A program made the position numbers and the translations under genes. Source: Kaistella jeonii (GTDB lineage Bacteria; Bacteroidota; Bacteroidia; Flavobacteriales; Weeksellaceae). Taken from it: a DNA stretch of 64,000 bases. Below the pieces are notes generated by a model. That model was given only the letters and a program-made list of their open reading frames with translations, searched no databases and was not told the DNA's origin. The stretch's first letter is position 1, and the number at the start of each line of letters is the position of its first letter. Positions 15,416 to 23,803 of the stretch are shown one piece after another. The DNA is taken from contig NZ_JSYL01000003.1 of NCBI RefSeq assembly GCF_000812865.1, positions 62,001 to 126,000 of the forward strand. The letters are read 5' to 3'.

Positions 15416-16939
15416 TTATTTTCTTCCGCCTAAACCAAACATTCCCAATACAAATTTTGCGCCTTCTCTAGCTAAAGTGGTTGTAAAGGTTCGTCCCGCT
15501 CTCGATTTCATTACGCTTTCGAAAACTCCGGGTTCTTCTTTTACAGGTCTTGATTTTACCGTTGGAGCTGCATTTTCTACAGCCTGTTCCATTCTGCTCG
15601 TCAACATTTCGTAAGCAGAATCTTTGTTCATGGTTTGCTCGTATTTCGCTACCAATGAAGACCGACTCGTCAAATTCTCAACTTCGGCGTCATTTAAAAC
15701 ATCCATTCTGGATTCTGGTGAAATTAAATAGGTATGGACCAAAGGCGTCGGAATTCCTTTTTCATCTAAAGCAGTAATGAAAGCTTCTCCAATTCCCATA
15801 TTTTGGATGAGTTCGTTGGCTTTATAATATTCTGTAGTTGGATAATTTTCTACGGCTTTGGAAATTTCTTTTTTGTCTTTCGCCGTAAATCCACGTAAAG
15901 CGTGCTGTATTTTCAGTCCTAATTGCGACAAAACATTTTCGGGAACATCGCCTGGAATTTGAGTAATAAAATAAATTCCGACTCCTTTCGAACGGATCAG
16001 TTTTACCATCGTTTCAATCTGATTTAATAATGCTTTGCTGGCTTCATTAAAAATTAAATGGGCTTCATCAATAAACAAAACCAGTTTGGGTTTCCCTGAA
16101 TCTCCTTCTTCAGGAAAAGTCATATAAATTTCCGCAAATAGGGAAAGCATAAAGGTTGAAAACAATTGTGGTTTGCTTTGAATATTGGCAACTCTCAAGA
16201 TATTCACAACGCCTTTTCCGTCGCGCTGTTTCAGTAAATCGGTAACATCGAAACTTGGTTCTCCAAAGAATTGTGCGGCCCCTTGTTGTTCGAGTGCTAC
16301 GATCGAGCGAAGAATAGTTCCTAACGACGCCGGTGCGATTGAGCCGTAATTATTGACTAAATCTGCTTTTCCTTGTGCATTATCGGTTACATATTGCAAA
16401 ACTTTTTTCAAATCATCTAAATCGATAAGTGGTAAACCTTTGTCATCACAATATTTAAAAACGATAGACATGATACTTTGCTGCGTATCATTTAAATCTA
16501 AGATTTTCGATAATAAAATTGGACCAAATTCTGTAACAGTAGCTCTTAATTTCACCCCTTTTTCTCCTGAAATTGACATGAGTTCTACTGGAAAAGCTTG
16601 CGGTTGATAAGGCAGTTTTGTTTTGGCGTATCGTTCTGTAATAATTGCGTTTGCCACTCCAGCTTCTGCAATGCCAGAAAAATCTCCTTTGATATCGAGA
16701 ACCAATGACGGAATTCCCTCATGTGAAAGCTGCTCCGCAAAAACCTGCAAAGTTTTTGTTTTTCCTGTTCCTGTGGCACCGGCAATTAATCCGTGCCGAT
16801 TGATGGTTTTCAAAGGTATTGTTACATTCACTTCTGTCACTACATCACCGTCAAGCATTGCTTTCCCTAACGTGATAAAATCGCCTTTTGGGGCATATTT
16901 TGTGGTAAGTTCCTGAATGAATTTCGCTTTATCTGCCAT
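15416..16939 (-). CDS. HerA-like ATPase, DUF853 family
   Basis: A 507-residue P-loop ATPase of the HerA/FtsK clan, DUF853 (YjgR) type. Walker A is GATGTGKT at residues 54-61 and Walker B is LVLFIDEAHLIF near 280. GDFSGIAEAGVANAIITERY and FITQIPGDVPENVLSQLGLKIQHALRGFTAKDKKEI are conserved stretches of the family. HerA proteins pump DNA with the NurA nuclease; the bacterial DUF853 group has no settled role and no nurA is seen here. It is divergent from the copper locus and lies upstream of the exonuclease fusion on the same strand, 52 bases away, so a shared DNA-processing role is possible but unproven. Confidence 0.85.
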   Translation of the reverse strand: MADKAKFIQELTTKYAPKGDFITLGKAMLDGDVVTEVNVTIPLKTINRHGLIAGATGTGKTKTLQVFAEQLSHEGIPSLVLDIKGDFSGIAEAGVANAIITERYAKTKLPYQPQAFPVELMSISGEKGVKLRATVTEFGPILLSKILDLNDTQQSIMSIVFKYCDDKGLPLIDLDDLKKVLQYVTDNAQGKADLVNNYGSIAPASLGTILRSIVALEQQGAAQFFGEPSFDVTDLLKQRDGKGVVNILRVANIQSKPQLFSTFMLSLFAEIYMTFPEEGDSGKPKLVLFIDEAHLIFNEASKALLNQIETMVKLIRSKGVGIYFITQIPGDVPENVLSQLGLKIQHALRGFTAKDKKEISKAVENYPTTEYYKANELIQNMGIGEAFITALDEKGIPTPLVHTYLISPESRMDVLNDAEVENLTSRSSLVAKYEQTMNKDSAYEMLTSRMEQAVENAAPTVKSRPVKEEPGVFESVMKSRAGRTFTTTLAREGAKFVLGMFGLGGRK

Positions 16940-17018
16940 GTTGAAAATGATTTAAGGCGTTAAAGATAAATAATATTGAACTATTATTAATTTTATAACA
17001 AAAATAACTTTTAAATTT

Positions 17019-17034
17019 AATGATGAATGTCATT
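17019..17034. promoter_or_regulatory. Candidate operator palindrome upstream of the copper locus
   Basis: AATGA-N6-TCATT is a perfect inverted repeat with 5-base half-sites and a 6-base spacer, the geometry used by CRP/FNR-family regulators. Its centre lies about 44 bases before the expected start of the transcript at 17071, a usual activator position. No regulator gene is adjacent. Confidence 0.35.
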
Positions 17035-17056
17035 TTCAATTAAGATAAAAAAGTCT

Positions 17057-17064
17057 TAATTTTG
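17057..17064 (+). promoter_or_regulatory. Candidate -10 element of the copper locus
   Basis: TAATTTTG matches TAnnTTTG and ends 9 bases before the ATG at 17074. There is no clear -33 TTG, as might be expected of an activator-dependent promoter. Confidence 0.5.
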
Positions 17065-17073
17065 AAATATCAA

Positions 17074-17436
17074 ATGAAGATCATCTTTTCAATCATATTG
17101 TCCACTATTATTTTCACAGCAAGTTTTCAAAACTCGTTGTTTATGATTGATTACGAGATCAACCGAAATTTTTACGAGATTCATTGTATTAATAAATCGA
17201 AACCAGAGATGAATTGTCACGGGAAATGCCAGATGCAAAAGGAAAGCGAGAAATCTTCGAATCCTTTTAATTTGGTAAAATATTCTTTTGAATTTAATAT
17301 TCTGCCCTCAAAACCTGCAGAATTTTCTTTTAAGATTAATGAGCCTTTAGCTTTTGATTCTACAACTTATACGTATCGCGATCGGAATATTTCTGAGATT
17401 TTTCTTGATATTCTACCGCATCCGCCCCAAATATGA
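17074..17436 (+). CDS. Small exported Cys-rich protein, probable metal-related
   Basis: A 120-residue protein with a hydrophobic N-terminus (MKIIFSIILSTIIFTASF) that serves as signal peptide or anchor. The key segment is IHCINKSKPEMNCHGKCQMQKE, with three Cys plus Met and His in a small cluster; the rest is unremarkable. Proteins with a MxCxGKC pattern like this are, as far as I recall, small Bacteroidota proteins found beside metal-uptake genes. A TTG at 17062 would add four residues but lies in the promoter. It is first in a plus-strand group with a Met/His-containing lipoprotein and an OprC-like receptor, so copper binding or sensing is the best guess. Confidence 0.6.
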   Translation: MKIIFSIILSTIIFTASFQNSLFMIDYEINRNFYEIHCINKSKPEMNCHGKCQMQKESEKSSNPFNLVKYSFEFNILPSKPAEFSFKINEPLAFDSTTYTYRDRNISEIFLDILPHPPQI

Positions 17437-17549
17437 CTTGATTTTTTCTTCATCATTAATTCTTTTTCTTCCCGAAATTGAAGCGATGCCTTTATCTTTT
17501 CACAAAGATTGAGAAACTATTTTCAAGTTATAATTTAAAATAAAAAATA

Positions 17550-18416
17550 ATGAAATTTTCATTCAAAACTATATTTGCCTTTTTGGCAATGGCTTTCCTT
17601 ATCGTGTCATGTAGAACTTCAGATACCGTAGATTCAATTACACCAACAAATCCGAACACTGAAATCGAAGGGCTAACAAAAATTAAAGAAATTACGAACG
17701 ATACTCATGTTATCGAATTATATTCTAAATCGGGAACTACCATTTTGGGATACAACGATATTAAACTCAGAATTAAAAATAAATCAACGAATCAGTACGA
17801 AAAAAGCGCGACCGTTTCGTGGAAACCATTGATGCACATGACTTCGATGACGCATTCTTGCCCGAATTCTTCTGTAGAAAAAGTATCGACTGATGGTTCG
17901 CTTTATTCTGGGTATATTGTTTTTCAAATGCCACAAAATGCGACAGAATATTGGGATCTGAAAATTGATTACAGCATCGCTGGAACTTCGTATACTGCAA
18001 CAACATTGGTCAATGTTCCTGTTGAATCTAAAAAAACAGTCAATTCATTTATGGGAAGTGACAATGTGAAATATATCGTTGTTTACATTGAACCTAAATC
18101 TCCAAAAGTAGCCATTAATGATATGGTTGTAGGAGTTTGGAAAATGCAGGATATGATGACTTTTCCTGTTGTAGATGGTTACACCGTAAAAGTTGATCCA
18201 AGAATGCCCGGAATGGGAAATCACAGTTCGCCCAATAATGTAAACGCTACACAACCAGTTGCGGGGAAATTATACAACGGAAAACTTTCCTTAACCATGA
18301 CAGGATATTGGAAGATTAATTTGCAATTGGCAAAAGCAGATGGTATTGTTTTAGGTGGACAAGAAATTACAGATACTAATCTTGCGAGCACTATCTTTTT
18401 CGAAATCGATTTCTAA
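17550..18416 (+). CDS. Lipoprotein with Met/His clusters, probable copper-handling
   Basis: A 288-residue lipoprotein with lipobox IVSC (Cys21). Two beta-rich repeats of roughly 120 residues each carry metal-suited patches: PLMHMTSMTHSCP in the first (about residues 90-102) and DPRMPGMGNHSSPNN in the second (about 213-227). The pattern resembles YtkA/FixH-like domains, in which Met and His bind copper. It is probably anchored in the outer membrane or exported to the surface, close to the TonB-dependent receptor encoded next. I infer that it delivers or captures copper; the family call is tentative. Confidence 0.6.
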   Translation: MKFSFKTIFAFLAMAFLIVSCRTSDTVDSITPTNPNTEIEGLTKIKEITNDTHVIELYSKSGTTILGYNDIKLRIKNKSTNQYEKSATVSWKPLMHMTSMTHSCPNSSVEKVSTDGSLYSGYIVFQMPQNATEYWDLKIDYSIAGTSYTATTLVNVPVESKKTVNSFMGSDNVKYIVVYIEPKSPKVAINDMVVGVWKMQDMMTFPVVDGYTVKVDPRMPGMGNHSSPNNVNATQPVAGKLYNGKLSLTMTGYWKINLQLAKADGIVLGGQEITDTNLASTIFFEIDF

Positions 18417-18438
18417 GCATTTCATAACAAAAATTTTC

Positions 18439-18473
18439 AAGACTAATTATTTGATTTAAAGATAATTAGTCTT
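18439..18473 (+). terminator. Strong hairpin between the lipoprotein and receptor genes
   Basis: A perfect 12-pair stem (AAGACTAATTAT with ATAATTAGTCTT) around an 11-base loop. Downstream bases GATTTTCTT form only a weak T run, so it may be a partial terminator that lowers receptor expression or a processing hairpin. Confidence 0.5.
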
Positions 18474-18541
18474 GATTTTCTTAGATGCAAAATTTCTTTA
18501 ATTAAAAGAGGAATGCATCTTATTAATCAAAATATTTTATC

Positions 18542-20533
18542 ATGCAACGTTTCATACTTGTGAGTTTTCTTCTGCTTCTATTTTCGAATATTAATGCGCA
18601 GCAAAGTTCCATAGAATCTACCCAATCTCAACATATTCAGGAAGTTATTGTCATCGGTACTACCAAAATTTCGAGCAAAGAAAATAAATCTTTAGGCTCA
18701 ATCGACGAATATTTACAAAAATCTGCGAAAGTAGATATGATCAAACGTGGTGCTTATGCTTGGGAACCGCTCATTAATGGTTTGCCGACGGAAAGAACTT
18801 TGGTTACCATCGATGGAATGCGAATTTTTGGAGCTTGTACTGACAAAATGGATCCAATCACTTCTTACATTGAAGTTTCTAATCTCAGCGAAGCAACGAT
18901 AAGTTCTGGGCAGGAAGGTTCCTGTCACGGAAATACGATTGGAGGAGCCATCGATTTGAAAAGAAACAAAATGATGTTTGGTCAAAAAAAGTGGAACTTT
19001 AATGTAAACAGCGGATTTGAAACCGTAAATAACCAGAAGATTTTTGGCGCTGGAACAAACTTTAAAACAGAAAAATTTTACACCGATGTTAATTTTATGA
19101 TGCGCGATGCCGACAATTACAAAGCCGGAAATAATACCGAGATTCTATTTTCACAATTTAGAAAAATGAATATTTCAGGAATTTCTGGTGTCAAGTTGGG
19201 CGAAAATAAATTGATCGAAGCTGCTGTGATTTACGACAAAGCTAATAATGTGGGTTATCCTGCTTTACCCATGGATGTTTCTATTGCAGAAGCGTTGATT
19301 ACTTCTTTGAAATTTCAAATGTTACCCCAAAGTGATTTTGTGAAAAGTTGGGAAACCAAAGTTTATTTCAACAATATCATGCACAGAATGGATGATACCA
19401 AAAGACCCAACGTTCCGATTCACATGGACATGCCTGGTTGGAGCAAAACTTTTGGCTATTATTCTCAACTGAAATCGGTTTATAATCAACATCATTTTTT
19501 GCTCAATATCAATGGTTTTTACAATAAATCTCGTGCAGAAATGACGATGTATCCGGAAGATCCCAACGAAAAATTAATGTTCATGCTAACCTGGCCCGAT
19601 GTGAGAACCCTTGCTCAAGCTATTTATTTGGAAGATCAAATTAATTTTAATCAAAATTCAAGTTTAAAATTGTCAGCTTCAGTAACGATGCATCAAAATA
19701 AAGTAGAAAGTGAATTTGGATTGAACAGTTTGCAGATCTTTTATTCTGAAATGAAGGCCGAAAAATCCCGAATTCTAAAAAGTTTCGCCGCAAATTACGA
19801 GTTTAATAAAAATATTTTTCAAGCTGGTTTTGGTTTAGGTTATGGTGATCGAGCGCCGTCTGTTTCTGAAGGTTATGGATTTTATTTGTTTAATAGTTTC
19901 GAGAAATATGATTATATCGGAAATCCGTATTTAAAAAATGAATCTTCTTTGGAAGCCAACGCTTTTGTTGGAATGAAAAAAGATAAATTTAATGCTAAGA
20001 TTTCTTCGTCTTATTTTCATATCTCCGATTATATTGTAGGAAAAATAATTGATAAACTTGTTCCAATGACGATTGGCGCAAATGGGGTGAAAAGTTATAC
20101 CGCTTTAGATTATGCGACCGTATTTAACATCAGTTTATCAACAGAAGTGAAACTTGCCGAACCTTTGAAATGGAATACACAATTTGTTTACACGCGAGGA
20201 AAAGACAATCAAGGTAAGAATCTTCCGTTTATGAGTCCTTTTAGTTATCAAGCCTCTTTAAAATTTGAAAAAAATAAATTCTCTTCTGATTTGTCTGTTT
20301 TAGGAAATACAAAACACCAAGATTTTGCCGCAATTTATGGCGAGTCCGCAACTCCCGATTATTTTATAATGAATGCAAGTTTGGGTTATCTGTTTAACGT
20401 AAACAGCAGTAAAATTCTTGCGAAAGTTGGAGTAGAAAATCTCTTCGACCGCTTTTATACCACGTATTCTGATTGGAATAAAATTCCCAGACCAGGTAGA
20501 AATTTCTATCTAAATTTAAATTTTAACTGGTAA
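18542..20533 (+). CDS. TonB-dependent outer-membrane copper receptor (OprC/NosA-like)
   Basis: A 663-residue TonB-dependent receptor with signal peptide MQRFILVSFLLLLFSNINAQ. The plug (about residues 30-145) contains LINGLPTERTLVTIDGMRIFGACTDKMDP; Cys99 and Met103 form the CxxxM motif of OprC. HRM at residues 281-283, in NNIMHRMDDT, matches the OprC HxM motif, at almost the same spacing from the Cys as in OprC (182 here, 180 in OprC by my recollection of its numbering). The barrel ends with LNLNFNW, an aromatic C-terminal residue as in OMPs. There is no carboxypeptidase-like N-terminal extension, unlike SusC proteins. With its neighbours it probably imports copper using TonB energy. Confidence 0.85.
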   Translation: MQRFILVSFLLLLFSNINAQQSSIESTQSQHIQEVIVIGTTKISSKENKSLGSIDEYLQKSAKVDMIKRGAYAWEPLINGLPTERTLVTIDGMRIFGACTDKMDPITSYIEVSNLSEATISSGQEGSCHGNTIGGAIDLKRNKMMFGQKKWNFNVNSGFETVNNQKIFGAGTNFKTEKFYTDVNFMMRDADNYKAGNNTEILFSQFRKMNISGISGVKLGENKLIEAAVIYDKANNVGYPALPMDVSIAEALITSLKFQMLPQSDFVKSWETKVYFNNIMHRMDDTKRPNVPIHMDMPGWSKTFGYYSQLKSVYNQHHFLLNINGFYNKSRAEMTMYPEDPNEKLMFMLTWPDVRTLAQAIYLEDQINFNQNSSLKLSASVTMHQNKVESEFGLNSLQIFYSEMKAEKSRILKSFAANYEFNKNIFQAGFGLGYGDRAPSVSEGYGFYLFNSFEKYDYIGNPYLKNESSLEANAFVGMKKDKFNAKISSSYFHISDYIVGKIIDKLVPMTIGANGVKSYTALDYATVFNISLSTEVKLAEPLKWNTQFVYTRGKDNQGKNLPFMSPFSYQASLKFEKNKFSSDLSVLGNTKHQDFAAIYGESATPDYFIMNASLGYLFNVNSSKILAKVGVENLFDRFYTTYSDWNKIPRPGRNFYLNLNFNW

Positions 20534-20596
20534 TTCTGAGTTCAGGTTAATGTGAAATCTTAGCATTTAGAAGAGTAAACTCCACCAAATTTTCAT

Positions 20597-20604
20597 TAAA
20601 TTTG
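20597..20604 (+). promoter_or_regulatory. Candidate -10 element for the Gre-like gene
   Basis: TAAATTTG fits TAnnTTTG, 22 bases before the ATG at 20627. No clear -33 element. Confidence 0.4.
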
Positions 20605-20626
20605 TTAGATATAAAAATAGATAATC

Positions 20627-21070
20627 ATGAACAGAAAAAATATTCTCAACAAAATTATTCAAGAACAGAATAAAGTGATCGAGAGTTTGCAACAATCGGT
20701 AGATCAGTATAAAACAGCTTCAGATATCGATGAAGAAAGCACCCATGATTCAGAAGATTTCACCAATCAATCCATTGCGAAAGATATGCAGTTGCGGTTT
20801 GAAAAAATGATGACTGAAGCAGTTCAGAATCTCAATTTTCTCGAAAAGGAAAAAGAAATCATTCATACAGAAATCGAGAACGGAAGTTTAATAGAAACCG
20901 ATAAAAATTTCCTCTTTATAGGGATTTCTGTGCCTGTGTTCAAAGTGGAAAGCAAAGAGGTCATTTCATTCTCTGAAAAAGCACCAATTTTTAAAGAAAT
21001 TAAAGGTAAAAACACTGGTGATACGGTGAAAATTGGTGATGACGCTTTGAAAATTCTGTCTATAAACTAG
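20627..21070 (+). CDS. Small protein with coiled coil and GreA/GreB-like C-terminal domain
   Basis: A 147-residue protein. Residues 1-85 are highly charged and helical, likely a coiled coil (IIQEQNKVIESLQQSVDQYK, FEKMMTEAVQNLNFLEKEKEII). The last 50 residues (FSEKAPIFKEIKGKNTGDTVKIGDDALKILSIN) fit the C-terminal FKBP-like domain of Gre factors (SPIARALIGKKVGDEVEV pattern). Gre factors reactivate backtracked RNA polymerase; the acidic tip residues cannot be checked by eye. It may be a Gre-like RNA-polymerase binder rather than a true cleavage factor. It stands between the copper and sulfur loci and seems to belong to neither. Confidence 0.55.
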   Translation: MNRKNILNKIIQEQNKVIESLQQSVDQYKTASDIDEESTHDSEDFTNQSIAKDMQLRFEKMMTEAVQNLNFLEKEKEIIHTEIENGSLIETDKNFLFIGISVPVFKVESKEVISFSEKAPIFKEIKGKNTGDTVKIGDDALKILSIN

Positions 21071-21093
21071 CCTTGAAAAGAAAGATTTATTCT

Positions 21094-21107
21094 GTAACTT
21101 TAGTTAC
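21094..21107. promoter_or_regulatory. Candidate activator site of the sulfur operon
   Basis: GTAACTTTAGTTAC is a perfect inverted repeat (GTAAC, 4 bases, GTTAC); read with one more base on each side it has the TGTAA-N6-TTACt layout of CRP/FNR-type sites. It abuts the -33 TTG, and its centre is about 43 bases from the expected transcript start at 21144, as in class II activation. Confidence 0.5.
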
Positions 21108-21137
21108 TTGGCAACTTCATTTAAAGAGTTAATTTTG
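21108..21137 (+). promoter_or_regulatory. Consensus promoter of the sulfur operon
   Basis: TTG at 21108-21110, a 19-base spacer, then TAATTTTG at 21130-21137. This is the Bacteroidota -33/-10 pattern with the expected spacing. The leader before the tauE ATG would be about 8 bases. Confidence 0.7.
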
Positions 21138-21151
21138 CCAGAAATAGATTT

Positions 21152-21952
21152 ATGGAATTACTAGGATACTTTTCTGCAATCGTTATCGGTCTCGTTTTGG
21201 GTCTGATTGGTGGCGGTGGAAGTATTTTGAGTGTTCCTATTTTTGTGTATATATTTGGTTATGATGTTGTTACCGCAACTGCACTTTCTCTTTTTGTTGT
21301 AGGAGTTACAAGTTTAGTCGGTTCAGCAGGATTTATCAAACAGAAACAGATTGATTTTAAGACCGCTTTTGTTTTCGGAATTCCCTCTATTCTTGGGGTT
21401 TTATTTTCCCGAAGATTGATTTTGCCTAATTTGCCGCCTATCATTATTAATCGCTGGGGGATTACATTGACGAAAGATATGTTTCTGCTTCTCCTTTTTT
21501 CGGTTTTAATGTTGATCGCGTCCTACAAAATGATTCGCAAAAGCGAAAGACCGAGACTTAGAAATTTTGAGGAAACCAATTACACCCTACTCATTTCACA
21601 AGGACTTTTAGTAGGAATTATAACAGGATTAATCGGAGCAGGAGGCGGATTTTTGATTGTTCCAGCCTTGGTAATGCTTTTAGGATTAAATATGAAAAAA
21701 GCAGTAGCAACCTCGCTTTTTATTATCGCAATGAATTCTATATTTGGATTTTTGAGTACTTTGCAAATGGTCAATCAAGATTGGGGATTTCTACTGAAAT
21801 TCGGTGCTTTAGCAATTGTAGGAATTTTTATCGGAGTCCTTGTTGCCAAACAGATCGATGGCCGCAAACTAAAACCCCTATTTGGTTGGGTAGTTTTGGT
21901 AATGGGTCTTTTTATTATCTTTAAAGAAATATTTTTTAAACAACTTTTTTAA
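21152..21952 (+). CDS. TauE/SafE family membrane transporter (sulfite or sulfur exporter)
   Basis: A 266-residue membrane protein of the TauE/SafE family with about eight transmembrane helices. Family marks are GLVLGLIGGGGSILSVPIFVYIFG near the N-terminus and its internal repeat GIITGLIGAGGGFLIVPALVML at about residue 155. Family members move sulfite, sulfoacetate or thiosulfate-like anions across the inner membrane. It is first in the sulfur operon, two bases before the next gene, behind a consensus promoter. The cargo here is inferred from context to be sulfite or thiosulfate made by the CstB-like enzyme. Confidence 0.85.
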   Translation: MELLGYFSAIVIGLVLGLIGGGGSILSVPIFVYIFGYDVVTATALSLFVVGVTSLVGSAGFIKQKQIDFKTAFVFGIPSILGVLFSRRLILPNLPPIIINRWGITLTKDMFLLLLFSVLMLIASYKMIRKSERPRLRNFEETNYTLLISQGLLVGIITGLIGAGGGFLIVPALVMLLGLNMKKAVATSLFIIAMNSIFGFLSTLQMVNQDWGFLLKFGALAIVGIFIGVLVAKQIDGRKLKPLFGWVVLVMGLFIIFKEIFFKQLF

Positions 21953-21954
21953 TT

Positions 21955-22320
21955 ATGAAAAACATATACATCGCAATTTTTGCATTATTTTTCTTGAATT
22001 CTTGTTCCAAAAGTGAGCAAAATTCTTCAAATTCTGGAGTTACAAAAACTCCATCCACAGAAATCAGTCAAGTTCAGAAACCCCTGAAAATGAAAAACAA
22101 CAAAGGGGAAGAAGTGACCGTCACTTATTTTGCAGAGGGTGATGCAGTTGCTGTAAAAATTCAGAAAACTGGTGGAAAAGAAGAGAAGCTTTCTGCAAAA
22201 ACGAGTAATGAAAATGGAAATCCCATCTTCACTAACCAAAATTTTATGTGGGAGATGACCCAAGAAGGGAAAGGAGGTAAGCTTACTGATAAAGAGGGAA
22301 TCTCCTCAGAATATAAGTAA
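21955..22320 (+). CDS. Small lipoprotein in the sulfur operon
   Basis: A 121-residue lipoprotein with lipobox FLNSC (Cys17) and a Ser/Thr-rich linker. The body, about residues 45-120, is a small beta-rich domain (MKNNKGEEVTVTYFAEGDAVAVKIQKTGGKEEKL, then NPIFTNQNFMWEMTQEGKGGKL), like the MliC-type lysozyme-inhibitor or other YxxF lipoprotein domains, but with no Cys pair I cannot assign it. It starts two bases after the tauE stop and precedes the persulfide enzyme by 74 bases. Role unknown. Confidence 0.55.
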   Translation: MKNIYIAIFALFFLNSCSKSEQNSSNSGVTKTPSTEISQVQKPLKMKNNKGEEVTVTYFAEGDAVAVKIQKTGGKEEKLSAKTSNENGNPIFTNQNFMWEMTQEGKGGKLTDKEGISSEYK

Positions 22321-22394
22321 AAATATTTATAATTGACCAATTTTGACTCTAGAAATTTTGGAGTGCAAAATTTGAGAATTTTAAAACATTAAAA

Positions 22395-23801
22395 ATGAAG
22401 ATAGAACAAATATATACGGGTTGTCTTGCGCAGGGAGCTTATTATGTCGTCTCAGAAAACGAGGCGGTAATAATTGATCCACTCCGGGAAACACAACCAT
22501 ACATCGACCGATTAGAAAAAGATCAGGTAAAACTCAAATATATTTTTGAAACTCATTTTCATGCAGATTTCGTTTCAGGACATGTAGATTTGTCTATGAA
22601 AACAGGTGCTGCTATTGTTTACGGACCCACTGCAAACCCAGAGTTTGAAGCAATAATAGCAAAAGACAATCAAATTTTCGAAGTCGGGAAAATAAAAATT
22701 AAAGTGCTTCACACTCCAGGTCATACGATGGAAAGTTCCACTTATCTATTGATCGATGAAAACGGAAAGGAAACTGCTATATTTTCAGGAGACACCTTGT
22801 TTTTAGGCGATGTTGGAAGACCAGATTTAGCGCAGAAAGCGGCACACATGACTCAGGAAGAATTGGCTGGCTTACTGTACGAAAGTTTGCAAAGTAAAAT
22901 CATGACTCTTGCCGATGACATTACTGTTTATCCTGCTCATGGAGCAGGATCTGCTTGTGGAAAAAATATGCAGAAAGAAACTGTAGATACTTTGGGAAAT
23001 CAGAAAAAGACCAATTATGCGCTGAATCAGCCCAATAAGGAAGCTTTTGTGCGCGAAGTTTTAGACGGACTTTCTGCTCCACCAAAATATTTCGGAATGA
23101 ATGTTGCGATGAATAAAGGAGGAATTGCAAGTTTTGATGAGGTGATGAAACACGGAAACAAACCATTGTCTGCAGACACTTTTGAAGAGATTGTAGAACA
23201 TGCAGGAGCGTTAATTTTAGATACACGGGATGCCGAAGACTTTTATAAAGGTTTTATTCCAAATGCTATTAATATTGGTTTAAATGGAGATTTTGCACCA
23301 TGGGTCGGAGCGATGATCGTTGACGTAAAACAACCGATTGTATTAGTAGCAGATTTAGGAACTGAAGAAGAAGTGATCACAAGAGTTTCGCGTGTGGGAT
23401 TTGATGAGGTTTTAGGATTTTTAGAAGGAGGTTTTGAATCCTGGAAAAATTCAGGAAAGGAAATTGATACCGTAAATAGAATTTCACCCGAAGAATTTCA
23501 AAAACAATTCAACGAAAATTCAAAAGTATTTGATGTAAGAAAGGAAAGTGAGTACGAAGCAGAACATGTGAATGATGCCTTCCAAAGACCTTTAGCTGAT
23601 ATTAATGAATGGGCAAATTTGATCGATAAGAACGAACATTTCTTTGTTCATTGTGCAGGAGGTTACAGAAGTATGATTGCATCCAGTATTTTAAATTCCC
23701 GTGGAATCAGGAATTTTACCGAAATTGAAGGTGGTTTCAATAAAATTAAAGAAACTGCAGTTCCAAAAAGTAATTTTATGTGTCAAAGTAAAACGTTATA
23801 A
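22395..23801 (+). CDS. CstB-like persulfide dioxygenase with two rhodanese domains
   Basis: A 468-residue fusion. Residues 1-240 are a metallo-beta-lactamase domain with THFHADFVSGH (His54, His56, Asp58), HTPGHTMES and SGDTLFLGDVGRPDL, as in iron-dependent persulfide dioxygenases, which oxidise glutathione or protein persulfide to sulfite. Residues about 255-355 are a rhodanese fold whose active Cys is lost (VLVADLGTEEE). Residues about 370-460 are an active rhodanese with loop HCAGGYRS (Cys420), which would join sulfite and persulfide to thiosulfate. The order and the dead middle domain match CstB of Staphylococcus. It is the core enzyme of this operon. Confidence 0.88.
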   Translation: MKIEQIYTGCLAQGAYYVVSENEAVIIDPLRETQPYIDRLEKDQVKLKYIFETHFHADFVSGHVDLSMKTGAAIVYGPTANPEFEAIIAKDNQIFEVGKIKIKVLHTPGHTMESSTYLLIDENGKETAIFSGDTLFLGDVGRPDLAQKAAHMTQEELAGLLYESLQSKIMTLADDITVYPAHGAGSACGKNMQKETVDTLGNQKKTNYALNQPNKEAFVREVLDGLSAPPKYFGMNVAMNKGGIASFDEVMKHGNKPLSADTFEEIVEHAGALILDTRDAEDFYKGFIPNAINIGLNGDFAPWVGAMIVDVKQPIVLVADLGTEEEVITRVSRVGFDEVLGFLEGGFESWKNSGKEIDTVNRISPEEFQKQFNENSKVFDVRKESEYEAEHVNDAFQRPLADINEWANLIDKNEHFFVHCAGGYRSMIASSILNSRGIRNFTEIEGGFNKIKETAVPKSNFMCQSKTL

Positions 23802-23803
23802 TA

